From Streptomyces koelreuteriae (GTDB lineage: Bacteria > Actinomycetota > Actinomycetes > Streptomycetales > Streptomycetaceae): a stretch of DNA of 64,000 nt. The DNA is taken from assembly GCF_018604545.1 (NCBI RefSeq), contig NZ_CP075896.1:2914001-2978000 (forward strand), written 5' to 3'. The notes under the pieces were generated by a model that saw only the letters and a program-made list of their open reading frames with translations, was not told where the DNA came from and did no database searches. This document shows, one piece after another, positions 16,896 to 24,540 of the stretch; the first letter of the stretch is position 1; every line of letters starts with the position of its first letter. The translations under genes and the position numbers were made by a program.

Positions 16896-17033
16896 TCCCC
16901 CGTGGTGCTCCCCCCCAGGGTGCTCCCCCGTTTCCCCCCTCGTTCCCCCCGTGTCCCCACTCTCCTGAGCAGACGCCCCCCAGCGTCTTCCCAGTCCCCC
17001 GTGGGCCCCCTTTGTGGTGCTCCCCCCGAACCT
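16896..17033. other. C-tract-rich intergenic stretch downstream of sigQ
   Basis: About 138 bp with many runs of 4-7 cytosines and repeated GGTGCTCCCCC words. The minus strand is therefore G-run rich with quadruplex potential. It becomes the 3' region of a sigQ transcript. No gene seen. Confidence 0.5.
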
Positions 17034-17783
17034 TCAGGCCACGAGCTCGCCGAAGGCGTCTTCCTCGTCACGGCCGAAGCTGAGGACCTCGTCCTCGCGC
17101 AGCCGGCGGAGCGACCGCCAGATGCTGGACTTCACCGTGCCGACACTGATGTCGAGGATCTCCGCGATCTCCGGGTCCGTGCGGCCCTCGTAGTAACGAA
17201 GGACCAGCATGGTGCGCTGGAGTTCGGGCAGCCGGGCCAGCGCCTGCCACAGGACCGCGCGCAGCTCGGTGCCGCGCATCGCGTCCGTGTCGCCGGGCGT
17301 CTCCGGCAGCTCCTCGGTCGGGTACTCGTTCAGCTTGCGGCGGCGCCACGCGCTGATGTGCAGGTTGGTCATGGTGCGGCGGAGATATCCGCCGACCGCA
17401 GCCTTGTCACTGATCCGTTCCCACGCCCGGTAGGTCGAGAACAGCGCGCTCTGCAGCAGGTCCTCGGCCTCGAAGCGGTCGCCGGTGAGGTGATAGGCGG
17501 TGGCGTACAGGGAGGCGCGGCGCTCCTGGACGTAGGCGGTGAACTCCGCCTCCGACAGCGAACGGCGCTCCCCCGAGTCCTCCCTGTACGCGGCTCCCCC
17601 GTGAGCCCCCTTGTTGATCTCCCCCGTCGGTGCGTCAACCACCGTCATGTAGGCGGTGTGCTGACGCCCGGTGCCGCGAGCGCACCCCCGCCCGCTCACG
17701 GCACCGGACTTCTCGGAACCCCGGTGCACGTCGTGCAGACGCGTGATCACTGCGCTCGTGCTGATGCCGTGCAGCGTGTTCAT
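17034..17783 (-). CDS. sigQ: ECF sigma factor SigQ (SigE family)
   Basis: A 249-residue ECF sigma factor. Region 2 covers TAYVQERRASLYATAYHLTGD to SALFSTYRAWERI (landmarks), including the core-binding helix FEAEDLLQ. Region 4 includes LPELQRTMLVLRYYEGRTDPEIAEIL with the recognition helix SVGTVKSSIWRSLRRLR. Divergence from afsQ1-afsQ2 identifies it as SigQ, which in S. coelicolor works with the AfsQ system in nutrient-dependent control of antibiotic production. No anti-sigma gene is adjacent. The start at ATG 17783 gives a 90-residue N-terminal segment before region 2; a G-rich sequence precedes it. Longer in-frame extensions would enter the intergenic operator region. Confidence 0.85.
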   Translation of the reverse strand: MNTLHGISTSAVITRLHDVHRGSEKSGAVSGRGCARGTGRQHTAYMTVVDAPTGEINKGAHGGAAYREDSGERRSLSEAEFTAYVQERRASLYATAYHLTGDRFEAEDLLQSALFSTYRAWERISDKAAVGGYLRRTMTNLHISAWRRRKLNEYPTEELPETPGDTDAMRGTELRAVLWQALARLPELQRTMLVLRYYEGRTDPEIAEILDISVGTVKSSIWRSLRRLREDEVLSFGRDEEDAFGELVA

Positions 17784-17892
17784 CTCGCGCCCCCCGTCGT
17801 GGACTTCCGGTGTGCGGCCCGCCGGTCCGGCGGGCTTCCTTGCCTGTGCCGAAAAGCTTGCCCCGGCACTTTCATCGCCGTGTCCGCCGACT

Positions 17893-17908
17893 GTCACAGG
17901 CCTGTCAC
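17893..17908. promoter_or_regulatory. AfsQ1-binding site in the sigQ/afsQ1 intergenic region
   Basis: GTCAC-N6-GTCAC (17893-17897 and 17904-17908) exactly fits the direct-repeat motif reported for AfsQ1, GTnAC-n6-GTnAC. It is placed to control sigQ and possibly afsQ1. Confidence 0.75.
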
Positions 17909-18020
17909 AGGGGTCGGCCACAGGACGAGCACGGTTCATCCACAGGTGTCGGCGGTAGGAGCGGCGCTGATCTCGGCCCACAGGTCGAACCCCGCCCCCC
18001 TCATGGGCCAGAATGAGCCC

Positions 18021-18698
18021 GTGCCTTCCCTGTTGCTGATCGAGGACGACGACGCCATCCGGACGGCCCTGGAGCTCTCACTGACGCGCCAGGGTCACCG
18101 CGTGGCGACCGCTGCCAGTGGTGAGGACGGTCTGCAGCTGCTGCGCGAGCAGCGGCCGGATCTGATCGTGCTGGATGTGATGCTGCCCGGCATCGACGGG
18201 TTCGAGGTGTGCCGGCGCATCCGGCGCACGGACCAGTTGCCGATCATCCTGCTGACCGCGCGCAACGACGACATCGACGTGGTCGTCGGGCTGGAGTCCG
18301 GCGCCGACGACTATGTCGTCAAACCGGTGCAGGGGCGCGTGCTCGACGCCCGGATCCGGGCGGTGCTGCGGCGCGGCGAGCGGGAGTCCAACGACGCGGC
18401 GTCGTTCGGCAGCCTCGTCATCGACCGCTCGGCGATGACCGTGACGAAGAACGGCGAGGACCTCCAGCTCACGCCGACCGAGCTGCGGCTGCTGCTGGAG
18501 CTGAGCCGGCGGCCGGGGCAGGCGCTGTCCCGGCAGCAGCTGCTGCGGCTGGTGTGGGAGCACGACTACCTGGGTGACTCGCGGCTCGTGGACGCCTGTG
18601 TGCAGCGGCTGCGCGCCAAGGTCGAGGACGTGCCGTCGTCGCCCACTCTGATCCGTACCGTGCGGGGTGTCGGCTACCGGCTGGACGCGCCTCAGTGA
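18021..18698 (+). CDS. afsQ1: Two-component response regulator AfsQ1
   Basis: A 225-residue OmpR-type response regulator. The receiver domain has acidic pocket EDDD (residues 8-11), phospho-acceptor Asp52 in LIVLDVMLPG and Lys101 in DDYVVKPV. The C-terminal winged helix (about 130-222) contains LQLTPTELRLLLELSRRPG and the RTVRGVGYRL wing. It activates antibiotic and nitrogen-related genes in S. coelicolor. GTG 18021 gives the known AfsQ1 length; an ATG 18 bp upstream is an alternative. The stop overlaps the afsQ2 GTG in GTGA. Confidence 0.92.
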   Translation: MPSLLLIEDDDAIRTALELSLTRQGHRVATAASGEDGLQLLREQRPDLIVLDVMLPGIDGFEVCRRIRRTDQLPIILLTARNDDIDVVVGLESGADDYVVKPVQGRVLDARIRAVLRRGERESNDAASFGSLVIDRSAMTVTKNGEDLQLTPTELRLLLELSRRPGQALSRQQLLRLVWEHDYLGDSRLVDACVQRLRAKVEDVPSSPTLIRTVRGVGYRLDAPQ

Positions 18699-20296
18699 CA
18701 CAGGCGCACCAAGGGGGGGCCCGCGGCTGGACCGGGGCGCGCAAGGGAGTTCTGTCGCGGCTGCGCTTTACCAGTCTGCGTCTGAGGCTGGTCGTCGTCT
18801 TCGGCCTGGTGGCCCTGACGGCCGCCGTGTCCGCGTCCGGGATCGCGTACTGGCTCAACCGCGAGGCGGTCCTCACCCGTGCGCAGGACGCGGTGCTGCG
18901 CGACTTCGAGCAGGAGATGCAGAACCGGGCGGGCGCGCTGCCCGAGCGGCCGACGCAGGACGAGTTGCAGCACACCGCGGGCCAGATGGCGGGCAGCGAC
19001 CAGCGCTTCAGTGTGCTGCTGGTCGCCCGTGACGCCGACGGCAGGACCGTCTACGGCAGCTCCGGCGGGTTGAGCGGCTTCTCGCTGCGGGACGTGCCGG
19101 CCTCGCTGCGCACGGCGGTGAACAAGACGCAGAAGGTCGACGGGGCCAACAAGCACCCGTACCACCTGTACTGGCAGCGGGTCATAGACCACGACACGCC
19201 CTACCTCGTGGCCGGGACGCGGGTGATCGGCGGCGGCCCGACCGGCTACATGCTCAAGTCGCTGGAACCGGAGGCGAAGGACCTGAACTCGCTCGCCTGG
19301 TCGCTGGGAATCGCCACGGCGCTCGCGCTGATCGGCTCGGCGCTGCTCGCGCAGGCCGCCGCGACGACGGTGCTGAAGCCCGTACAACGGCTCGGGACGG
19401 CCGCGCGCCGGCTCGGCGAGGGCAAGCTGGACACCCGGCTCAGGGTGTCCGGCACCGACGAACTCGCCGATCTGTCGCGGACGTTCAACAACGCGGCCGA
19501 GGCGCTGGAGAAGCGGGTCGCCGACATGGCCGCGCGGGACGAGGCGTCCCGGCGGTTCGTCGCGGACATGAGCCATGAACTGCGTACGCCGCTCACCGCC
19601 ATCACCGCCGTGACGGAGGTGCTGGAGGAGGAGCTGGAGGCGGAGACCGGGAGCATGGACCCGATGATCGAGCCCGCCGTCCGGCTGGTGGTGAGTGAGA
19701 CGCGGCGGCTGAACGACCTGGTCGAGAACCTGATGGAGGTCACCCGCTTCGACGCGGGCACCGCCCGGCTCGTCCTGGACGACGTCGACATCGCCGACCA
19801 GATCACCGCGTGCATCGACGCCCGGGCCTGGCTGGACGCGGTGGAGCTGGACGCCGAGCGCGGTATCCACGCCCGGCTGGATCCGCGGCGCCTCGACGTC
19901 ATCCTGGCCAACCTCATCGGCAACGCGCTCAAGCACGGCGGCTCCCCCGTGCGGGTGACCGTCCGCGCGGACGACGACTCGCTCGTCATCGAGGTGCAGG
20001 ACCACGGGCCCGGCATCCCCGAGGACGTGCTGCCGCATGTCTTCGACCGGTTCTACAAGGCCAGCGCCTCCCGGCCGCGCTCCGAGGGCAGCGGCCTCGG
20101 CCTGTCCATCGCCCTGGAGAACGCCCACATCCACGGCGGCGAGATCACCGCGGCCAACTCGGCGGACTCGGGGGCGGTGTTCACCCTGCGGCTCCCGCGC
20201 GGCACCGCTCCGGCGGAAGAGCCCGCCGACGACGGGCAGCGGCCCGAGAGCGATACCGACCAGCCCAAGGGCGAGGACTCGAGGGGGGACGCCTGA
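18695..20296 (+). CDS. afsQ2: Sensor histidine kinase AfsQ2
   Basis: A 533-residue membrane histidine kinase partnered with AfsQ1. Transmembrane helix 1 is near residues 30-50, an extracytoplasmic sensor region follows (about 52-200), and helix 2 is near 205-228. A HAMP linker leads to the H-box FVADMSHELRTPLTAI with His294. The ATPase domain shows LANLIGNALKHG (N box), DHGPGIPED (G1) and GSGLGLSIA (G2). The C-terminus is acidic low complexity. Translation is coupled to afsQ1 by a GTGA overlap and to the downstream lipoprotein gene by TGATG. Confidence 0.93.
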   Translation: MTQAHQGGARGWTGARKGVLSRLRFTSLRLRLVVVFGLVALTAAVSASGIAYWLNREAVLTRAQDAVLRDFEQEMQNRAGALPERPTQDELQHTAGQMAGSDQRFSVLLVARDADGRTVYGSSGGLSGFSLRDVPASLRTAVNKTQKVDGANKHPYHLYWQRVIDHDTPYLVAGTRVIGGGPTGYMLKSLEPEAKDLNSLAWSLGIATALALIGSALLAQAAATTVLKPVQRLGTAARRLGEGKLDTRLRVSGTDELADLSRTFNNAAEALEKRVADMAARDEASRRFVADMSHELRTPLTAITAVTEVLEEELEAETGSMDPMIEPAVRLVVSETRRLNDLVENLMEVTRFDAGTARLVLDDVDIADQITACIDARAWLDAVELDAERGIHARLDPRRLDVILANLIGNALKHGGSPVRVTVRADDDSLVIEVQDHGPGIPEDVLPHVFDRFYKASASRPRSEGSGLGLSIALENAHIHGGEITAANSADSGAVFTLRLPRGTAPAEEPADDGQRPESDTDQPKGEDSRGDA

Positions 20297-20913
20297 TGAC
20301 GGTACGTCTCGCGGCCGTGTCTCGTCTGCTCGCCGTGCCCGCCCTCGCCGTATCGCTGGCCGGCTGCGGGATCCGGGCGACGGAGGTGCCGACGAACTTC
20401 GGGCCCGCGCCCTCGCGGGTGCAGTGCTCGCTGGCCGAGCCGGACGTGTCGACGCGGGCCGCGCGGGGGCTGCCGGTGCAGGTGTTCCTGCTGTGCGGGT
20501 CCTCGCTGGTGACCGTCGACCGGACCGTACGGGTCCCGGACGGCGCGGCGGACTCCGAGCGGCGCATGCTGGTGGCGCAGGGCCTGCTGGACCAGCTCGC
20601 CGAGACTCCGTCGCCCGCCGAGAAGGAGGCCGGCTACAGCACGGACGTACGCGGTGGCATCACCGTGGGCGGGCCGCTGAAGGGCGACCCGGAGGAAACG
20701 CTGCGGCTGAGCACGGCGCCGGACAGCCTCACCTCGTACGCCCTGGCCCAGATCGTCTGCACCTTCTCCGACTCGGCCGCCGCCGAGGGCGACGGTTCCG
20801 TGGTCCTGGGCGGCCCCGGTCCCGAGTCCCCGCGCCGCTACGCGTGCACCGACGAGGTGCGGGCCCGCCCGGGCAGCACCGAGCCGCCGTCCAAGGACGT
20901 GGCCGGCGAGTGA
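20296..20913 (+). CDS. Lipoprotein with GerMN-like domain, third gene of the afsQ operon
   Basis: A 205-residue predicted lipoprotein: hydrophobic signal with lipobox LAGC (Cys about residue 24). The mature part resembles a GerMN-type domain: VQVFLLCGSSLVTVDRTVRVP, then RMLVAQGLLDQLAETPSPAEK and ALAQIVCTFSD (landmarks). Such domains occur in extracytoplasmic proteins linked to sensor kinases such as MtrB-LpqB. Its start codon overlaps the afsQ2 stop by one base, so it is co-translated and may modulate AfsQ2 at the membrane. That role is inferred from position and domain only. Confidence 0.82.
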   Translation: MTVRLAAVSRLLAVPALAVSLAGCGIRATEVPTNFGPAPSRVQCSLAEPDVSTRAARGLPVQVFLLCGSSLVTVDRTVRVPDGAADSERRMLVAQGLLDQLAETPSPAEKEAGYSTDVRGGITVGGPLKGDPEETLRLSTAPDSLTSYALAQIVCTFSDSAAAEGDGSVVLGGPGPESPRRYACTDEVRARPGSTEPPSKDVAGE

Positions 20914-21011
20914 GGCCGCGGGCGGGCTCCGCCCGGCTGTGGCGCACGCCTCACACGCGTCCCGGGGGGTATCCCGGAACCGATCCTGCCGGAGGCCGCG
21001 TCTAGGGGGGC

Positions 21012-21596
21012 GTGCAGCGTCAAGGCTCCATCGGCGGCAGCGCCGAGTTCCGCATCCGTGTGACGGGGGGTGTCCTCCTCGTCGCACACCTCGCGTTCGT
21101 CGCCTGGTTCACGCTGCGGCCGTTGGAGGTGCCCTGGGTGATGCCCGCCAATCTGCGGCCGTTCGCCGGGATCCGGGCCGATCTCGCCCTGGGCTGGCCC
21201 GAGGCGGCCCGCCACATCGGCGAGAAGCTGGCCCTGCTCGCCCCGCTGGGCGTGCTGCTGCCGATGGCGAGCGGCAGGCTGGCCGTCTCGCCGCTGGCGT
21301 CCCTGCTGCGCGCCGTCGCGGCCGGTGCGCTGCTGTCGATGGGCATCGAGCTGTTGCAGACCGGCGTGCCCGGTCAGGTCGTGGACGTCGACTCGCTGTT
21401 CCTCAACACCGCGGGCGTGGGCCTCGCGCATCTCGCGCTCGTCCCGGCGGGCCGCTCCTGGCTGCGCCGCCGCGCCCTCGCGCCCCTGACCCGGGCGCCC
21501 CTCCCCCCGGAGGAGCCGGCTCAGGGTCGGACCCCGACGATTCCCAGGGTCGGGATCGCTCCGTGGAGCGACGCTTTGCCGCCTTCGTCTCCGTAG
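21012..21596 (+). CDS. VanZ family membrane protein
   Basis: A 194-residue VanZ-like integral membrane protein. Hydrophobic helices lie near residues 18-36, 73-88, 98-113 and 125-145. The family features NLRPFAGIRAD, the EKLALLAPLGVLLP segment and GIELLQ...DVDSLFLNTAG are present. VanZ proteins are linked to glycopeptide (teicoplanin) tolerance in enterococci, but most actinobacterial members are unstudied. The last 45 residues are a Pro-rich tail. A tight hairpin TCGCTCC-GT-GGAGCGA (21556-21571) lies inside the 3' end of the gene. Confidence 0.83.
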   Translation: MQRQGSIGGSAEFRIRVTGGVLLVAHLAFVAWFTLRPLEVPWVMPANLRPFAGIRADLALGWPEAARHIGEKLALLAPLGVLLPMASGRLAVSPLASLLRAVAAGALLSMGIELLQTGVPGQVVDVDSLFLNTAGVGLAHLALVPAGRSWLRRRALAPLTRAPLPPEEPAQGRTPTIPRVGIAPWSDALPPSSP

Positions 21597-21659
21597 CGTG
21601 GAGTGCAGATGGGGTACTCGGACGAGAGACCTCGCACATCGACGCTGAAGGAGTCGCAC

Positions 21660-21872
21660 ATGTCCCGCCTCGCCCGCCCCACCCACGGCCGCATGATCGG
21701 CGGAGTGTGCGCCGCGCTGGCCCGGCGCTTCGGCACCTCCACGACGACGATGCGGGTGATCTTCCTGGTCTCGTGTCTGCTGCCCGGGCCGCAGTTCCTG
21801 CTGTACATCGCGCTGTGGATCGTGCTGCCCTCCGAGGACAAGGTGCGGCACAAGGCCCAGACGGCCTGGTGA
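21660..21872 (+). CDS. PspC domain membrane protein
   Basis: A 70-residue PspC-domain protein. MSRLARPTHGRMIGGVCAAL leads into the amphipathic segment with Gly-Gly-Val-Cys. A transmembrane helix is formed by MRVIFLVSCLLPGPQFLLY (about residues 31-54). PspC-type proteins sense envelope stress and are often fused to or near sensor kinases; here the protein stands alone. ATG 21660 is chosen because GAAGGAG (21647-21653) precedes it. Confidence 0.85.
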   Translation: MSRLARPTHGRMIGGVCAALARRFGTSTTTMRVIFLVSCLLPGPQFLLYIALWIVLPSEDKVRHKAQTAW

Positions 21873-21888
21873 CCGCCCGCCGCTGAAG

Positions 21889-21933
21889 CGCCGATGGGGC
21901 GCACCCTGTGTCCAGGGGTGCGCCCCATCGGCG
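21889..21933. terminator. Terminator after pspC
   Basis: An 18-bp perfect stem (left arm 21889-21906, CGCCGATGGGGCGCACCC; right arm 21916-21933) with a 9-nt loop lies between two converging genes. Confidence 0.85.
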
Positions 21934-21957
21934 TGTGCGTCCGCACGGGCGGGAGGG

Positions 21958-22284
21958 TCAGGCGAGCGGAATGCCGTTCACCGGGAGCCCGCCGAGCAGC
22001 TTGGGGGCCGGTCCGTTCGGGCCCTGGGCGAGCAGCTGGCCTGCGACCGGCTGGGCGGCGGCGAGACCGGTACCGGCCAGGCTCTGGCCCTGACCCACCG
22101 CCTCGCCCGAGCCCGCCGGCAGCGTCTGGGAGAGCTGCTCCGCCGGGAGGGCCTGGGTGAGGCCCCCCAGCGCCTGGGTGGCGTCCGGGACGGCCGGGGC
22201 GGCATTGGCGGCGCCCGCACCGGTGGCGGCGAAGGCGGCACCGAGAGCGGCGACACCGAGGGACTTGGCAGCAGACTGCTTCAT
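21958..22284 (-). CDS. Small secreted Ala/Gly/Pro-rich protein
   Basis: A 108-residue secreted protein. The signal peptide is MKQSAAKSLGVAALGAAF and onwards to a likely ANA-A cleavage site near residue 28. The mature part is rich in Gln, Gly, Leu and Pro (DATQALGGLTQALPAEQ, SLAGTGLAAAQPVAGQLL) and has almost no charge. The start at ATG 22284 is preceded by GAGGA. No function is known; it parallels the secreted protein at 15629-16030. Confidence 0.68.
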   Translation of the reverse strand: MKQSAAKSLGVAALGAAFAATGAGAANAAPAVPDATQALGGLTQALPAEQLSQTLPAGSGEAVGQGQSLAGTGLAAAQPVAGQLLAQGPNGPAPKLLGGLPVNGIPLA

Positions 22285-22370
22285 GAAAACGCGTCCTCGC
22301 AATGGGATGACGGGGTGTGTGAGCGGTGCGGCGACCGTAATCACGCGGCACCACCCGCCGCAAACATCGA

Positions 22371-22402
22371 AATGCGGACGGCTTGTGAACACCGTCCGCA
22401 TT
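22371..22402 (-). terminator. Terminator of adenosine deaminase gene
   Basis: AATGCGGACGG (22371-22381) pairs with CCGTCCGCATT (22392-22402). On the minus strand the stem is followed by a T-rich TTTCGATGTTTG, fitting a rho-independent terminator. Confidence 0.8.
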
Positions 22403-22426
22403 CCCTGTGCGCCATTTCCCGCCCGG

Positions 22427-23584
22427 TCAGCCCTCCGAATCCGCAGAGCCGCTGGTCGAAGCGGTCTGCCGGAACAGCCATTCGGATTTCAGCTCGGCGT
22501 ATCCCGGCTTGATCACGTCATTGATCATGGCCAGTCGTTCATCGAAAGGAATGAACGCTGATTTCATCGCATTGACTGAGAACCACTGCATGTCGTCGAG
22601 CGTGTAACCGAACGCCTCGACAAGGTGCTCGAATTCCCGGCTCATGCTGGTGTAAGACATGAGTCGATTGTCCGTATTTACGGTGGCTCGGAAATGCAGC
22701 CGCCGCAGCAGCCCGATGGGGTGTTCGGCGTACGAGGACGCCGCCCCGGTCTGCAGGTTGGAGCTCGGGCACAGCTCCAGCGGGATGCGCTTGTCCCGGA
22801 CGTACGAGGCGAGCCGCCCGAGTTCGACGCGGCCGTCCTCGTGGACCTGGATGTCGTCGATGATCCGCACGCCGTGCCCGAGCCGGTCGGCGCCGCACCA
22901 CTGCAGGGCCTGCCAGATGGAGGGCAGTCCGAAGGCCTCGCCGGCGTGGATGGTGAAGTGGTTGTTCTCGCGCTTCAGATACTCGAAGGCGTCCAGGTGC
23001 CGGGTGGGCGGGTAGCCGGCCTCGGCACCGGCGATGTCGAAACCCACCACCCCCAGGTCCCGGTGGCGGTTGGCGAGTTCGGCGATCTCCAGGGCCCGGG
23101 CCGCGTGCCGCATGGCGGTGAGCAGGGCGCCGACGCGGATGCGGTGGCCGTTCTCCCTGGCGCGCCGCTCCCCTTCCCGGAAACCCTCGTTGACGGCCTC
23201 GACCACCTCTTCGAGGCTCAGCCCGCCTTCGAGGTGCTGCTCGGGGGCGTAGCGCACCTCGGCGTAGACGACGCCGTCCTCGGCGAGGTCCTCGGCGCAC
23301 TCGGCGGCGACCCGGACCAGGGCGTCGCGGGTCTGCATGACGCCGACGGTGTGGGAGAAGGTCTCCAGGTACCGCTCCAGGGAACCGGAGTCGGCGGCCT
23401 CGCGGAACCAGATGCCGAGCTTCTCCGGGTCGGTCTCGGGGAGCTGGGTATAGCCGGTTTCGCGGGCGAGTTCGACGATCGTCGCGGGGCGCAGGCCGCC
23501 GTCGAGATGGTCGTGCAGCAGAACCTTGGGCGCCCGGCGGATCTGGTCCGGTGTCGGGGTGTTCGCGATGGTCTGGCTCGTCAT
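22427..23584 (-). CDS. add: Adenosine deaminase
   Basis: A 385-residue adenosine/deoxyadenosine deaminase giving inosine plus ammonia. Zinc ligands start in LLHDHLDGG; the HAGE motif ([12 protein letters not shown]) holds the catalytic Glu; GHGVRI and CPSSNLQTG follow; the final metal site is TVNTDNR, where many family members have STDDP. The product feeds the PNP at 8430. ATG 23584 is supported by a -10 TAGAGT ending 6 nt before it, so the message is probably leaderless. The nucleoside palindrome lies directly upstream. Confidence 0.94.
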   Translation of the reverse strand: MTSQTIANTPTPDQIRRAPKVLLHDHLDGGLRPATIVELARETGYTQLPETDPEKLGIWFREAADSGSLERYLETFSHTVGVMQTRDALVRVAAECAEDLAEDGVVYAEVRYAPEQHLEGGLSLEEVVEAVNEGFREGERRARENGHRIRVGALLTAMRHAARALEIAELANRHRDLGVVGFDIAGAEAGYPPTRHLDAFEYLKRENNHFTIHAGEAFGLPSIWQALQWCGADRLGHGVRIIDDIQVHEDGRVELGRLASYVRDKRIPLELCPSSNLQTGAASSYAEHPIGLLRRLHFRATVNTDNRLMSYTSMSREFEHLVEAFGYTLDDMQWFSVNAMKSAFIPFDERLAMINDVIKPGYAELKSEWLFRQTASTSGSADSEG

Positions 23585-23590
23585 TTCCGC

Positions 23591-23596
23591 ACTCTA
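23591..23596 (-). promoter_or_regulatory. -10 box of leaderless add transcript
   Basis: TAGAGT on the minus strand ends 6 nt before the add ATG. Confidence 0.45.
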
Positions 23597-23600
23597 ACTC

Positions 23601-23612
23601 CTACGCGCGTAG
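23601..23612. promoter_or_regulatory. Nucleoside-regulon palindrome, site 3 (add promoter)
   Basis: CTACGCGCGTAG sits between the -10 TAGAGT (23591-23596) and the expected -35 position, as at deoC. The divergent hydrolase-fold gene starts about 95 bp away, so it might share the control. Confidence 0.78.
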
Positions 23613-23707
23613 ATGGCTCCTCTTCGGCCGCTTTACGTTTTCGTCGATACGTAACGGTGACCCCGGGGACGGGTCGAATACACCTGTGTTTCTGACACTG
23701 TTCTGTC

Positions 23708-24466
23708 ATGGCACACCAAGCGACGCCGGTTCGCAGGGCCCGGCTGGGCAGGACACTCGGTCCGGAGCCGACGGCGGTGAGCGGCGTGGTGCTGCTGCTG
23801 CCGGGCGGGGACGAGGTCTCCGGCCGCAGACCGTCGCCCCTGCTGGCGACCGCCTCCGTACGCGCCCTGGGGCGCCGGCTGGCCCGCGCGGGCCGGGACG
23901 AGGGGCTCGCCGCGCACGTGGTGCACTACCGCTGCCGCGGCTGGAACGGCAGTGAGGCCAACCTCGCGGCCGATGCCGTCTGGGCGGCCGACGAGGTCGT
24001 ACGGCGGTACGGGGACGTGCCCGTCTGCCTCGCGGGGATCGGCATGGGCGGCCGGGCCGGGCTGCGCGCGGGTGGGCACGAGGCCGTCAACTCCGTGCTG
24101 GCGCTGGCCCCCTGGCTGCCGGAGGAGGATGTGGCGGCGCCACCCGAACCGGTGAAGCAGTTGGTGGGGCGGCAGGTGCTGATCGTGCACGGCACGAATG
24201 ACGAGCGGACGGATCCCGAGTTGTCGTTCCGGCTGGCGGCGCGGGTGAAGAAGGCGAATCGGGATGTGTGCCGGTTCGAAGTGCATGCGGATGGGCACGG
24301 GTTGCATCAGTACCGGGACGAAGTGCTGGCGTTGGCCGAGGACTTCGTGATGGGGGCGGTGTACGGGCGGGCGGTGTCCCGGCCTGTGCGGGATGCGTTG
24401 GCCGCGCCGCCGCCGTTGGGGTTGCGGATGCCGTTGGCTGCGGGGTTCAGTCCTTCGAGGCGGTAG
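23708..24466 (+). CDS. Alpha/beta hydrolase-fold protein without the catalytic serine
   Basis: A 252-residue alpha/beta hydrolase-like (dienelactone hydrolase-like) protein. GVVLLLPGGDEVSGRR matches the oxyanion strand-loop, and VLIVHGTNDERTD and EVHADGHGLHQY match the acid and His loops. At the nucleophile elbow, where GxSxG is expected, the sequence is AGIGMGGRAG, so glycine replaces serine. Hydrolase activity is therefore doubtful; it may be a pseudoenzyme. It is divergent from add, with which it shares a short promoter region. The ATG at 23708 is the only sensible start. Confidence 0.72.
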   Translation: MAHQATPVRRARLGRTLGPEPTAVSGVVLLLPGGDEVSGRRPSPLLATASVRALGRRLARAGRDEGLAAHVVHYRCRGWNGSEANLAADAVWAADEVVRRYGDVPVCLAGIGMGGRAGLRAGGHEAVNSVLALAPWLPEEDVAAPPEPVKQLVGRQVLIVHGTNDERTDPELSFRLAARVKKANRDVCRFEVHADGHGLHQYRDEVLALAEDFVMGAVYGRAVSRPVRDALAAPPPLGLRMPLAAGFSPSRR

Positions 24467-24510
24467 CGCCGCTGGGGTGCATGTGGTTTTCGGAGTGCGG
24501 GTTCGTTGTG

Positions 24511-24540
24511 GTTGATCGCGCAGTTCCCCGCGCCCCTGAC
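24511..24540 (+). repeat. Common Streptomyces intergenic repeat
   Basis: The word CGCGCAGTTCCCCGCGCCCC, within a short segment between two converging gene ends, is one I recognise as recurring at gene ends across Streptomyces genomes. The function is unknown. Confidence 0.5.
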
